Assembly: GCF_029958905.1 (NCBI RefSeq)
Contig: NZ_CP124614.1
Coordinates: 1 to 64,000, forward strand
Direction of reading: 5' to 3'
From: Vibrio sp. YMD68
GTDB taxonomy: Bacteria > Pseudomonadota > Gammaproteobacteria > Enterobacterales > Vibrionaceae
Length of the DNA: 64,000 bases
This document shows, piece after piece, positions 11,999-20,730 of this stretch (within the stretch, counting starts at the first letter, position 1; the number at the start of each line of letters is the position of its first letter). The notes under the pieces are model-generated. The model worked only from the letters and a program-made list of their open reading frames with translations. It was not told the origin of the DNA and searched no databases. Made by a program: the position numbers and the translations under genes.

Positions 11999-12592
11999 AT
12001 GGTTAAATATAATAATCCTCGCCCCAATGAGCATGTCGTGAGCGTTTTAGCAATTTCCATTACCACTGTCGCTTTAGCCGAGATCGGTGATAAGACACAG
12101 TTACTTTCATTATTACTGGCTAGCCGGTACCGAAAACCAATCCCAATCATAGCCGCTATCTTTTTTGCGACCATTGCCAATCACGCGTTAGCTGCGTGGC
12201 TCGGTGTGGTTGTCGCTGATTATTTATCACCTGACGTATTAAAATGGGTGTTGGTGGTCAGCTTTATTGCGATGGCGGGCTGGATTTTGATTCCAGATAA
12301 ACTCGATGACGATGAAAACATTTCGAGTCGAGGCCCTTTTGTTGCCAGTTTTATCGCCTTTTTTATTGCTGAGATCGGTGATAAAACTCAGATAGCTACG
12401 TCGATACTTGGAGCGCAATACGCTGATGCCTTGGTGTGGGTTATCTTGGGAACAACCATCGGGATGCTACTGGCTAACGTCCCAGTCGTTATCATCGGTA
12501 AGTTATCTGCCGATAAAATGCCATTGGCGCTAATTCGCAAGGTAACAGCGATGTTATTTGTTGGTTTGGCGATAGGAGCCGCTCTTTTCTAA
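11999..12592 (+). CDS. mneA: UPF0016/GDT1-family manganese exporter
   Basis: An inner-membrane protein that exports Mn2+ and protects against manganese excess. UPF0016 proteins such as MneA of V. cholerae do this. About 197 residues form six predicted helices in two inverted halves, each with the family signature E-x-GDKT (AEIGDKTQLL near residue 27, AEIGDKTQIAT near 126). I chose ATG 11999 because the SD TGAGG lies 7 nt upstream and is the element sequestered by the riboswitch. A GTG start at 12038 (MSVLAISITT) is the alternative and gives the length often annotated. The symbol is by family and riboswitch context. Confidence 0.88.
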   Translation: MVKYNNPRPNEHVVSVLAISITTVALAEIGDKTQLLSLLLASRYRKPIPIIAAIFFATIANHALAAWLGVVVADYLSPDVLKWVLVVSFIAMAGWILIPDKLDDDENISSRGPFVASFIAFFIAEIGDKTQIATSILGAQYADALVWVILGTTIGMLLANVPVVIIGKLSADKMPLALIRKVTAMLFVGLAIGAALF

Positions 12593-12623
12593 GCGATACA
12601 GGGTAAATGACGTCGTGATTATT

Positions 12624-12671
12624 GCGATATTGAACTAGATCAAAAAGAGATTCGATCTTTCTCAATATCGC
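12624..12671. repeat. Inverted repeat / hairpin after the Mn exporter
   Basis: GCGATATTGA (12624-12633) and TCAATATCGC (12662-12671) are perfect inverted repeats. They enclose a second, smaller inverted pair around AAAGA and TCTTT. No U tract follows, so this is only a possible terminator of the exporter gene. It may instead be an operator or a processing stem. Confidence 0.5.
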
Positions 12672-12756
12672 TTTCACTGACACATAAATGTCACAAAGAT
12701 TGTGCTAATTTGGTGGTGTGAAAGTAAACCATTCATAGCAGCGAGAGGGCACTATT

Positions 12757-13014
12757 ATGCTTACACGTTATATGGGTATGACACCGAAAAGTCAGAGTTA
12801 CTTATTCACCTTTGGGCTAGCGATAACATTGCTTGGTGTCGTGTTGACCGACATGTGGTTACCCATGGTGATTGGCGCTATTGTGATGACAGGGTTAATG
12901 GTGGAGTCTTGGATTCGCGTTGCTCACATTATTCCTATGCATCAAGAAATGCGAGATATGCAAAAACAAATTACCGCATTGCAAACCCAGTTACATCGAC
13001 ACGAATTAGAATAG
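12757..13014 (+). CDS. Small inner-membrane protein of unknown function
   Basis: An 85-residue protein I do not recognise. Two hydrophobic segments (about 17-35 and 36-55, YLFTFGLAITLLGVVL and LPMVIGAIVMTGLMV) are followed by a charged C-terminus. That tail (HQEMRDMQKQITALQTQLHRHELE) has a heptad pattern typical of a coiled coil. The start at 12757 is favoured by the SD GAGAGGG shortly upstream and by the hydrophobic start. It converges on tusA with a shared terminator between them. Confidence 0.75.
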   Translation: MLTRYMGMTPKSQSYLFTFGLAITLLGVVLTDMWLPMVIGAIVMTGLMVESWIRVAHIIPMHQEMRDMQKQITALQTQLHRHELE

Positions 13015-13044
13015 AAGATAGCCATTTTGTCTTAGAATGCATTA

Positions 13045-13079
13045 AAAAGGGGCGCAACATAGATGGTTGTGCCCCTTTT
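13045..13079. terminator. Bidirectional terminator between the 85-aa gene and tusA
   Basis: AAAAGGGGCGCAAC pairs with GTTGTGCCCCTTTT around an ATAGATG loop. A/T tracts on both sides allow termination in both directions. Confidence 0.85.
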
Positions 13080-13092
13080 CAGTTTTTGTGTT

Positions 13093-13341
13093 TTAGGCAA
13101 TGCCTTTTCGTATTAAATATTGATAGGGCAACTTCTCAGTCTGAAAGGCGACCAATTCATGATCCATAAAGCGACAAAAGCTTGGAATATCACGAGTCGT
13201 TGAAGGATCGTCGGCTTTGACGAATAGTACGTCCCCATCTTGCATTTTTCTCATCGTTTTTCTCACCATCATTACGGGCTCTGGGCAGCGTAATCCTTCC
13301 GCTTCTAGTGTATGGGTGGCAAGTGTTGAATCAAAGGTCAT
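13093..13341 (-). CDS. tusA: Sulfurtransferase TusA
   Basis: TusA accepts persulfide sulfur from IscS and passes it to TusBCD for 2-thiouridine modification of tRNA; it also feeds other sulfur pathways. The 82-residue length is usual for the SirA/TusA fold. The catalytic Cys19 lies in the CPEP motif ([17 protein letters not shown]). The gene is monocistronic and diverges from the 61-codon membrane protein gene at 13492. Confidence 0.95.
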   Translation of the reverse strand: MTFDSTLATHTLEAEGLRCPEPVMMVRKTMRKMQDGDVLFVKADDPSTTRDIPSFCRFMDHELVAFQTEKLPYQYLIRKGIA

Positions 13342-13491
13342 GGTGAACTCTCAGTGACAGCGTTAGAGCGGTAGATAATACTAATGAAGAAAAAATATTC
13401 AATAATCTCTTGGCAAATTGATCATTTTGTTTTAATTTAGTTAACAAGTTGGTAACAACTGGTATTTCAGAGAAAAGATTAAGGAGCGAAC

Positions 13492-13677
13492 ATGCTAACA
13501 GCACTCGATAGACTGACCATCTACTCCGTTCTTTGTTTTATATCTTTTTGCGCTTTGGTATTACGTTCACCAGCTGACTTGTCTTTAACACCATTATTTG
13601 GTTTAAGTGCAACGATTTTAGGGATTTGGCTTGAGATGCGTCGTTGGACGGGCGTATCTGAAGAACAAAAAAATTAA
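13492..13677 (+). CDS. Very small membrane protein of unknown function
   Basis: A 61-residue product I do not recognise. Two hydrophobic stretches (IYSVLCFISFCALVL and LTPLFGLSATILGIWLEM) flank a short polar turn, and the tail is charged (RRWTGVSEEQKN). The SD AAGGAG lies 5 nt before ATG 13492, and a strong terminator follows, so it looks like a genuine monocistronic gene. Confidence 0.7.
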   Translation: MLTALDRLTIYSVLCFISFCALVLRSPADLSLTPLFGLSATILGIWLEMRRWTGVSEEQKN

Positions 13678-13767
13678 TGCACAATAGGCTTAATTAACGT
13701 TAAGCAAAGACTGCTCACTTGTAAGACTACACACGAATACATTCCGACACTCCCCCAGTTTTCTTGG

Positions 13768-13798
13768 GCTTCCCCGCTGAAAAGCGGGATTTTTTTTG
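13768..13798 (+). terminator. Rho-independent terminator
   Basis: CCCGCT-gaaa-AGCGGG is followed by a run of eight T. It ends the transcript of the 61-codon membrane protein, just before the LysR gene. Confidence 0.9.
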
Positions 13799-13842
13799 CC
13801 CAGAGGTTACACTAAAGGTTATTACTTTAGTGGAGCCAAGCC

Positions 13843-14787
13843 GTGGAATTAGAAGAGGTTTACCGTAAAGATCTCAATCTACTGATCGCCTTAAGGGTAT
13901 TGATTGAAGAGTCCAGCGTGAGTAAAGCCGCTGCTCGTTTAAGCCTCAGCCAGTCGGCCATGAGTCGTGTTCTTGGTAGGCTTCGCCAATTATTGGCGGA
14001 CCCTCTGTTTACTCGCCAAGGCCAACACCTTATACCGACTGAAAAAGCACTAGAGATCGATCGCTCTTTGGGGGAGCCACTTGAATCTCTTCGTCAGCTA
14101 CTTTCCCCAGTAGAATTTGAACCGCAAAGTTGTACACAAACTTTTTCCATCGCCACTACTGACTATGCGATGCAAACTATCTTGCCCTTTGCTCTGCCTC
14201 GAATTTATCAAGAAGCCCCCAATGTTTCGTTTAATTTTTTGCCGCTTCAGCATGACAGATTGTCAGATCAGCTTACGTATGAAGGCGCAGACCTAGCCAT
14301 TTGCAGGCCAACGGGCCCAGTAGAACCACTACGCAGTGAAGTATTAGGTCGAGTTGGGGTACTGTGCCTGCTTTCAAAGCAGCATCCATTGGCAGACCAA
14401 GAGATGAGTCTAACGGACTACCTAGATTATCCTCATGCGATGATAGCGATCAGTGATGGCGTTAAAACGTTGCTAGAGCAGTCGCTAGTGGGAAATCCCA
14501 CCCCTAAAATGGTACTTCGGGCTTACCATTTAGAAGCCGCATTAGCGATTGTGGATACTATGCCACTTATCATTACGGTTCCTGCTGACTTGGCTTACTT
14601 AGTGGCTGAACGATACGATTTGGTGGTTAAGCCTTTACCATTTCAGTTTACTCCTTTCGATTATTCGATGATTTGGCACCCTCGATGTGAGCACTCCCCC
14701 GCGCAAGAATGGCTGAGAAGCATTGTAAAAGAGGAATGTGGCCGTTTGATTGCTAAGCGAGTAAAAGACATGGGGTTGGATGGTTAA
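13843..14787 (+). CDS. LysR-family transcriptional regulator
   Basis: A 314-residue activator or repressor. The N-terminal winged helix-turn-helix (DLNLLIALRVLIEESSVSKAA and LSQSAMSRVLGRLRQLLADPLF) is followed by a periplasmic-binding-protein-like effector domain from about residue 95. The GTG start at 13843 is supported by GGAG 7 nt upstream. The nearest gene downstream is acuI, which converges with it, so the target is not obvious from position. The sequence resembles the NodD/LeuO-like branch of the family. The effector is unknown. Confidence 0.88.
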   Translation: MELEEVYRKDLNLLIALRVLIEESSVSKAAARLSLSQSAMSRVLGRLRQLLADPLFTRQGQHLIPTEKALEIDRSLGEPLESLRQLLSPVEFEPQSCTQTFSIATTDYAMQTILPFALPRIYQEAPNVSFNFLPLQHDRLSDQLTYEGADLAICRPTGPVEPLRSEVLGRVGVLCLLSKQHPLADQEMSLTDYLDYPHAMIAISDGVKTLLEQSLVGNPTPKMVLRAYHLEAALAIVDTMPLIITVPADLAYLVAERYDLVVKPLPFQFTPFDYSMIWHPRCEHSPAQEWLRSIVKEECGRLIAKRVKDMGLDG

Positions 14788-14837
14788 CCCCACAGAAAGG
14801 CCGCTATAGCACCTATTTATGATAAAAATTATGATCA

Positions 14838-14869
14838 AAAAAAGCTTTAGGTCTCCCTAAAGCTTTTTG
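14838..14869. terminator. Bidirectional terminator between the LysR gene and acuI
   Basis: An AAAAGCTTTAGG/CCTAAAGCTTTT stem with a short loop has A and T tracts on both sides. It serves the two convergent genes. Confidence 0.85.
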
Positions 14870-14905
14870 CTAAACAGACGGTTTTTAGAATCAACAACCA
14901 GTCAG

Positions 14906-15886
14906 TTACAGTTTGATCACGACTCGACCCGTGATTTGACCATTAGTGATGTCTTCTGCGTATCTTGGGGCCTCTGCAAGATCGATTTCTGTACAGGCTT
15001 GCTCAAAATAGCTCTCTGGTAGTAGTTCAACCAGTTTTTCCCATGCTGCGATGCGTTTTTCAAGTGGACAAGAGACTGAATCGACACCTTGCAAGCGCAC
15101 GTTACGTAATATGAATGGCATCACTGTCGTTGGAAGGTCAAAACCGCCCGCTAATCCACACGCGGCAACCGCGCTGTTGTAGTCCATCTGTGCGAGTACT
15201 TTTCCAAGCACCTTACTGCCCACAGTATCAACCGCGCCAGCCCAGATTTGTTTTTCTAGTGGGCGTGCTGGTTCTTCAAATTCGCTACGATCAATGATTC
15301 GACTTGCCCCTAATTTTTCAAGTAACGGTCCGTTTTGTTCGACTCGACCTGTCACGGCTGCCACTTGGTAACCTAACTTAGCCAGCAGTGTCACCGCGAC
15401 GGAACCCACACCACCACTCGCGCCTGTCACAAGTACTTCACCGGTTTCTGGTTTTACCCCCGCATCAACAAGCGCTTGCACACAAAGCATAGCGGTAAAG
15501 CCTGCGGTGCCAATCATCATCGCTTTTTTACTGTCCAACCCTTTTGGTAGTGGAACCAGCCAGTCCGCCTTTAAACGTGCTCGCTGCGCCATGCCACCCC
15601 AGTGGTTTTCACCAACGCCCCAGCCAGTGAGAACAACGTTATCGCCTGTTTTGTAGCGGTCATCTTCTGAGCTTACGACAGTGCCGGCTAAATCAATACC
15701 TGGGACCATAGGGAAATGACGAATGATTTTACCTTTGCCTGTAATAGCAAGGCCATCTTTGTAGTTTAGAGAAGAATAATCGACATCAATCAGTACTTCA
15801 CCTTCCGGCAGTTGTGATTCATCGATTTTTTCTACACGAGCGATGGTACGTTTTTCTTCTTGGTTTAGAACTAAGGCATTGAACAT
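14906..15886 (-). CDS. acuI: Acrylyl-CoA reductase AcuI (YhdH-type MDR oxidoreductase)
   Basis: A zinc-free medium-chain dehydrogenase that reduces acryloyl-CoA to propanoyl-CoA with NADPH, detoxifying acrylate. The 326-residue product has the GroES-like domain (DVDYSSLNYKDGLAITGKG, PMVPGIDLAGTVV) and a Rossmann domain with VTGASGGVGSVAV near residue 150. The start at 15886 (MFNALVLNQ) has the SD GGAG and matches the family N-terminus. An in-frame ATG 13 codons upstream is less likely. It is monocistronic. Confidence 0.92.
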   Translation of the reverse strand: MFNALVLNQEEKRTIARVEKIDESQLPEGEVLIDVDYSSLNYKDGLAITGKGKIIRHFPMVPGIDLAGTVVSSEDDRYKTGDNVVLTGWGVGENHWGGMAQRARLKADWLVPLPKGLDSKKAMMIGTAGFTAMLCVQALVDAGVKPETGEVLVTGASGGVGSVAVTLLAKLGYQVAAVTGRVEQNGPLLEKLGASRIIDRSEFEEPARPLEKQIWAGAVDTVGSKVLGKVLAQMDYNSAVAACGLAGGFDLPTTVMPFILRNVRLQGVDSVSCPLEKRIAAWEKLVELLPESYFEQACTEIDLAEAPRYAEDITNGQITGRVVIKL

Positions 15887-16010
15887 TCGTATTCTCCATT
15901 TAAGGACAGCAATGAAATTACACACAGTGTAGTGGGAAACTAACTATGAATAAAATGAAACTTTAGCATTATATCTATGTGCTAAACGCATTTATTAAAC
16001 AGTGCAGCAT

Positions 16011-16038
16011 AAAAAAGCCAGTCAAGGAGACTGGCTTT
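16011..16038 (-). terminator. Terminator of the ilv operon
   Basis: AAGCCAGTC/GACTGGCTT around an AAGGA loop is followed on the minus strand by TTTTTT. It lies just after the ilvA stop. Confidence 0.88.
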
Positions 16039-16042
16039 GAGT

Positions 16043-17590
16043 TTAGGATAAAAAGAACTGATAGGAAGGGTTATCAGTTTCGTCTTTGCATTGATATCCC
16101 AATTCACGCAGGTGCGCTGAAAAACGAGTTAAATCATGTTCATCCAGTTCAAAACCACACAACACTCGACCATAGTCGGCGCCATGGTTACGGTAGTTAA
16201 ACAGGCTAATATTCCAATGCGTTCCGAGGGTGCTTAAGAACTTAAGCAATGCACCAGGGTATTCTGGAAATTCAAAACTGTATAAGCGTTCTTTCAGTGG
16301 TTTCGACGGTTTACCACCAATCATGTAGCGAACGTGTAGTTTCGCCATTTCATCGTCCGATAAATCCACGACAGGGTATCCCCCGTTGCGAAGATCGTTA
16401 ATGATGTGGTCGAGCTCTTCTTGCCCACCTTGCAAACGTACACCAACAAAAATATTGGCTAGGCTATCGTCGTTGTAGCGGTAATTAAATTCCGTCACAG
16501 CTCGACCACCAATAAGATCGCAAAATTCAAAGAATGCACCTTGGCGTTCTGGAATGGTCACCGCGAGCAAGCCTTCACGTTTTTCACCCAGTTCACAGCG
16601 CTCTGAAACATAACGTAAGCCGTGGAAGTTGGTATTCGCCCCTGAAAGTATGGTGGCGAGTTGCTTCCCTTTCAGTTGGTTTTGCTCTGCAAACTTCTTC
16701 AATCCTGCCAGGGCAAGGGCGCCTGAAGGTTCGGCGATGGCACGTGTATCTTCAAAGATGTCTTTTACCGCAGAACAAATCTCGTCACTTGAGACAGAAA
16801 TATGCCCATCAAGGTATTGCTGACATAAACGGAATGTTTCATCGCCAATGCGCTTTACCGCAACGCCATCAGCGAACATGCTCACTTGGTCAAGAACAAC
16901 AGGCTCACCAGCATCAAGCGCGGCTTTGAGGCAGGAAGAATCTTCTGGCTCGACGGCAATCACTTTGATTTCTGGCATCAGCTGTTTGATTAACACCGAG
17001 ACCCCAGCCGCTAAACCACCGCCACCAACAGGCACAAAGATATAATCCAGGTGACCATTTTGCTGCAACATCTCCATGCCTATCGTGCCTTGCCCTGCAA
17101 TCACTAATGGGTGATCAAAGGGAGGAACAAAGGTATAGCCGTGCTTTTCTGACAACCGTTCAGCTTCGGATTTCGCTTCATCAAAGTTACTGCCATGAAG
17201 TACAACGTTGCCACCAAAGCTTCGAACCGCCTCGACTTTGATATCGGGGGTTGTCTTCGGCATCACAATGGTCGTCGTGATCCCCAGCTTTGTTCCTGAC
17301 ATCGCTAAACCTTGTGCATGGTTGCCTGCGGATGCCGCAATGACGCCCTCAGCTTTCTGTGCTTCAGACAAGCTAGCAACCATGTTGTACGCGCCACGCA
17401 ACTTGAACGAATGCACAGGTTGACGATCTTCACGTTTCAGTTGCACCTGATTGCCCAAACGTTCGGACAAGCGTGGCATATCTTGCAATGGGGTGACCAT
17501 CGCGACTTCGTAGACAGGTGCTTTAAGGATTTGGCGCAGATAGTCTGCGCCAGTTTGTTTCCCTTGCTTTGCTAAAAAAGCGTCGGTCAT
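16043..17590 (-). CDS. ilvA: Threonine ammonia-lyase, biosynthetic
   Basis: IlvA deaminates threonine to 2-oxobutanoate, the committed step to isoleucine, and is inhibited by isoleucine. The 515-residue length is full. The PLP lysine lies in HSFKLRGAYN near residue 58. The glycine loop is VPVGGGGLAAG. Two ACT-like regulatory domains occupy the last 180 residues (from LLAVTIPERQGAFFEF, then LYSFEFPEYPGALLKFL). It is the last gene of ilvGMEDA, starting 4 nt after ilvD. Confidence 0.97.
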   Translation of the reverse strand: MTDAFLAKQGKQTGADYLRQILKAPVYEVAMVTPLQDMPRLSERLGNQVQLKREDRQPVHSFKLRGAYNMVASLSEAQKAEGVIAASAGNHAQGLAMSGTKLGITTTIVMPKTTPDIKVEAVRSFGGNVVLHGSNFDEAKSEAERLSEKHGYTFVPPFDHPLVIAGQGTIGMEMLQQNGHLDYIFVPVGGGGLAAGVSVLIKQLMPEIKVIAVEPEDSSCLKAALDAGEPVVLDQVSMFADGVAVKRIGDETFRLCQQYLDGHISVSSDEICSAVKDIFEDTRAIAEPSGALALAGLKKFAEQNQLKGKQLATILSGANTNFHGLRYVSERCELGEKREGLLAVTIPERQGAFFEFCDLIGGRAVTEFNYRYNDDSLANIFVGVRLQGGQEELDHIINDLRNGGYPVVDLSDDEMAKLHVRYMIGGKPSKPLKERLYSFEFPEYPGALLKFLSTLGTHWNISLFNYRNHGADYGRVLCGFELDEHDLTRFSAHLRELGYQCKDETDNPSYQFFLS

Positions 17591-17594
17591 GGGG

Positions 17595-19451
17595 TTACCC
17601 TTCTAGCTTAGACTTATCGCGTACCGCGCCTTTGTCTGCGCTTGTTGCCAGGCTCGCATAGGCTTTAAGTGCAAGTGATACAACACGTTCGCGATTGACT
17701 GGTTTCCAACCCATTTCATCTTGCGCGTTACGTCGAGCTGCCAGTTCATCTTCAGGCACATCAAGTGTGATGGAACGACTAGGAATATCAATGGTGATGA
17801 TATCGCCATTTTTCACTAGACCAATTGCACCACCACTTGCCGCTTCTGGAGATACGTGACCAATAGAAAGCCCCGATGTACCACCAGAGAAGCGGCCATC
17901 AGTCAGCAGTGCACAAGATTTACCGAGTCCCATCGATTTGAGGTAAGTCGTAGGGTAGAGCATTTCTTGCATACCTGGGCCACCTTTCGGGCCTTCGTAA
18001 CGAATAACAACCACTTCGCCCGCTTTGACTTTACCGCCCAAGATATTTTCAACCGCGTCATCTTGGCTTTCAAATACTATGGCAGGGCCTTGGAATGTTA
18101 AGTTTTCTTCGTCTACACCAGCCGTCTTAACGATACAACCGTCGACCGCAATGTTACCCGAAAGAACGGCCAGCCCACCTTCTTGGCTGAACGCATTTTC
18201 TATGGTGCGAATACACCCTTCTTTACGGTCATCATCTAAACGATCCCAGCGGCAATCTTGCGAAAATGCTTTGGTGGTACGAATACCAGCAGGACCTGCA
18301 CGGTAGAACTTGAGAACGTCTTCATCGTCAGTTTGCATGATGTCGTATTGAGCAAGCTGCTCTTTCATCGACATATTGAGTACCGTGCGAGTGTCACCGT
18401 TGAGTAGGCCTGCACGATCAAGTTCACCAAGGATAGCCATCACACCACCTGCACGGTGAACATCTTCCATATGATATTTAGGGGTGGATGGGGCAACTTT
18501 ACATAGGTGTGGAACACGACGTGACATGGCGTCGATATCGTCCATATCAAAATCAATCTCGCCTTCAAGCGCGGCTGCAATAAGGTGTAAAACCGTATTA
18601 CTTGAACCGCCCATGGCAATATCTAGCGCCATGGCGTTTTCAAACGCGGCTCGGTTAGCTATGTTGCGCGGCAGTGCTGAATCGTCGCCTTCTTCATAGT
18701 AACGTCTGGTTAGGTCAACGACACGCTTACCAGCATTGATGAACAACTGCTCACGATCGGCGTGGGTAGCAAGCATAGAACCGTTACCTGGTTGAGACAG
18801 CCCCAATGCTTCTGTTAGACAGTTCATTGAGTTCGCTGTAAACATACCAGAGCAAGAGCCACATGTTGGGCATGCTGATCGTTCAACTTGCTCGCTTTGT
18901 TCATCTGAAACGGTGGGATCAGCGCCTTGAATCATAGCATCGACCAAGTCGAGCTTGATGATTTGATCGGAAAGCTTGGTTTTACCTGCTTCCATTGGGC
19001 CGCCTGATACAAAAATCGCCGGAATGTTAAGGCGCATAGCGGCCATCATCATTCCTGGGGTGATTTTGTCACAGTTTGAGATGCACACCATGGCGTCGGC
19101 ACAGTGCGCATTGACCATGTACTCGACTGAATCGGCAATAATTTCACGAGATGGCAGCGAGTAAAGCATGCCGCCGTGGCCCATTGCGATGCCATCATCG
19201 ACAGCGATGGTGTTGAATTCTTTGGCGATACCACCGGCTTTTTCAATTTCTCTAGCAACCAGTTGCCCCATGTCTTTTAGATGTACGTGACCTGGAACGA
19301 ATTGCGTGAATGAGTTAACAACAGCGATGATCGGCTTACCGAAATCTTCATCTTTTACGCCCGTTGCACGCCACAATGCTCGTGCGCCCGCCATATTGCG
19401 TCCATGAGTTGTGGTCGCGCTGCGGTAGGTATTTTTTGGAGTCTTAGACAT
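17595..19451 (-). CDS. ilvD: Dihydroxy-acid dehydratase
   Basis: An iron-sulfur enzyme that dehydrates the dihydroxy acids in isoleucine and valine synthesis. The 618-residue product carries the cluster cysteines in [12 protein letters not shown] and [16 protein letters not shown]. The active-site region [20 protein letters not shown] is near the C-terminus. It sits between ilvE and ilvA with gaps of 17 and 4 nt, inside one operon. Confidence 0.97.
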   Translation of the reverse strand: MSKTPKNTYRSATTTHGRNMAGARALWRATGVKDEDFGKPIIAVVNSFTQFVPGHVHLKDMGQLVAREIEKAGGIAKEFNTIAVDDGIAMGHGGMLYSLPSREIIADSVEYMVNAHCADAMVCISNCDKITPGMMMAAMRLNIPAIFVSGGPMEAGKTKLSDQIIKLDLVDAMIQGADPTVSDEQSEQVERSACPTCGSCSGMFTANSMNCLTEALGLSQPGNGSMLATHADREQLFINAGKRVVDLTRRYYEEGDDSALPRNIANRAAFENAMALDIAMGGSSNTVLHLIAAALEGEIDFDMDDIDAMSRRVPHLCKVAPSTPKYHMEDVHRAGGVMAILGELDRAGLLNGDTRTVLNMSMKEQLAQYDIMQTDDEDVLKFYRAGPAGIRTTKAFSQDCRWDRLDDDRKEGCIRTIENAFSQEGGLAVLSGNIAVDGCIVKTAGVDEENLTFQGPAIVFESQDDAVENILGGKVKAGEVVVIRYEGPKGGPGMQEMLYPTTYLKSMGLGKSCALLTDGRFSGGTSGLSIGHVSPEAASGGAIGLVKNGDIITIDIPSRSITLDVPEDELAARRNAQDEMGWKPVNRERVVSLALKAYASLATSADKGAVRDKSKLEG

Positions 19452-19468
19452 TTGAATTTCCTTTTCAA

Positions 19469-20434
19469 TTACTTCGCAGACGGAGTGCTTTGTTGGGGCT
19501 TGTTCTCTGGGTAAATGTAGTCAAGCCAGCCCCACTTATCTTCTGTGGTGCCGTTAAATAGGCCAAAGTAATCCGCTTGCAATACTTGAGTGATTGGGCC
19601 ACGTTTTCCTGTGCCCACTTCAATCTTATCCACTGAGCGTACTGGAACAATTTCTGCTGCGGTTCCTGTCATGAACACTTCGTCAGCAAGGTAGAGTGCT
19701 TCACGAGCAATATTTTCTTCACGAACTTCGTAACCACGTTCTTTAGCCAGAGTGATGATTGTGTCACGTGTAATACCCGGCAAAATGGCACTGGTTGCTG
19801 GTGGTGTAGAAAGAACGCCATTGCGAATCACAAAGATGTTCTCACCGGCACCTTCAGAAAGATAACCATCAACACTTAAAGCGATACCTTCATCGTAACC
19901 ATGGCGACGAGCTTCACCACCAACCAATAGCGATGAAAGGTAGTTACCACCAGCTTTTGCTGCGGTAGGAATCGTGTTTGGCGCCGCGCGGTTCCAGCTG
20001 GAAATCATCGCATCAACACCATTCTCTAGCGCTTCTTCACCAAGGTAAGAGCCCCAAGGGAAAGCCGCAATGATCAGTTCCATTTCTGAATTTTCTGGAG
20101 GACAAACACCCAAGCCAACATTGCCAACAAAGCCAAGTGGGCGAATGTAAGCGGATTCAAGTTTATTTTGACGCAGAGTCTCGCGTGTCGCTTCCATAAT
20201 TTCTTCTTCCGTATAAGGAATTGGAAAACGGTAGATTTTCGCGGAATCTTTTAGGCGTCTTGCATGCTCTGGGTGACGGAAGATAACTGGACCATTTGGT
20301 GTGTTGTAGCAGCGCACGCCTTCAAATACAGAAGTGCCATAGTGCATAGCATGAGTAAGAACGTGAACATTGGCCTCAGCCCAAGGAACCATCTCACCAT
20401 TAAACCAAATGTAGTCAGCTGTTTTTTTAGACAT
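19469..20434 (-). CDS. ilvE: Branched-chain amino acid aminotransferase
   Basis: A fold-type IV PLP enzyme that makes valine, isoleucine and leucine from their oxoacids. The 321-residue product has the N-terminal [30 protein letters not shown] block, the PLP lysine in [14 protein letters not shown] and the EGAGENIFV and [11 protein letters not shown] motifs. It is about 12 residues longer at the C-terminus than the E. coli enzyme. It lies in the ilv operon, 11 nt after ilvM. Confidence 0.97.
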   Translation of the reverse strand: MSKKTADYIWFNGEMVPWAEANVHVLTHAMHYGTSVFEGVRCYNTPNGPVIFRHPEHARRLKDSAKIYRFPIPYTEEEIMEATRETLRQNKLESAYIRPLGFVGNVGLGVCPPENSEMELIIAAFPWGSYLGEEALENGVDAMISSWNRAAPNTIPTAAKAGGNYLSSLLVGGEARRHGYDEGIALSVDGYLSEGAGENIFVIRNGVLSTPPATSAILPGITRDTIITLAKERGYEVREENIAREALYLADEVFMTGTAAEIVPVRSVDKIEVGTGKRGPITQVLQADYFGLFNGTTEDKWGWLDYIYPENKPQQSTPSAK

Positions 20435-20445
20435 TATTATCTTCC

Positions 20446-20730
20446 TTAAGCGTTAAGTGTGTGTTGTAAATTGTTGTTAGGGAGTTCGTTATTGTCGATT
20501 TTTGTCACTTCAACGCTGATGACATCCCATAATTTTTCAATCTGATTGGTGAGAAATGCAATAGGTCGATCGCTATCGACAATAATTTCTACACTCGCAA
20601 TTTTGCTGTCGTGATTTTGTGTTCCCGCCACTTGTTTTACAACAAAACCGCGGTGGCGAACGACGCGTAAAACGCGCTCTAATAGAACCGGTTTATCGTC
20701 GGCTTTAATATCTAAGAAATATCTTTCCAT
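20446..20730 (-). CDS. ilvM: Acetolactate synthase II small subunit
   Basis: The regulatory ACT-domain subunit of acetohydroxyacid synthase II, needed for full activity of IlvG. It has 94 residues. The domain starts almost at once (ERYFLDIKADDKPVLLERVLRVVRHRGF). Its start codon overlaps the ilvG stop by one base (TAATG), indicating translational coupling. Confidence 0.95.
   Translation of the reverse strand: MERYFLDIKADDKPVLLERVLRVVRHRGFVVKQVAGTQNHDSKIASVEIIVDSDRPIAFLTNQIEKLWDVISVEVTKIDNNELPNNNLQHTLNA

Noticed and set aside
12702..13169. A 155-codon plus-strand frame overlapping the 85-aa membrane gene and tusA
   Set aside because: Its translation is not protein-like, crosses a terminator and overlaps two better genes in other frames.
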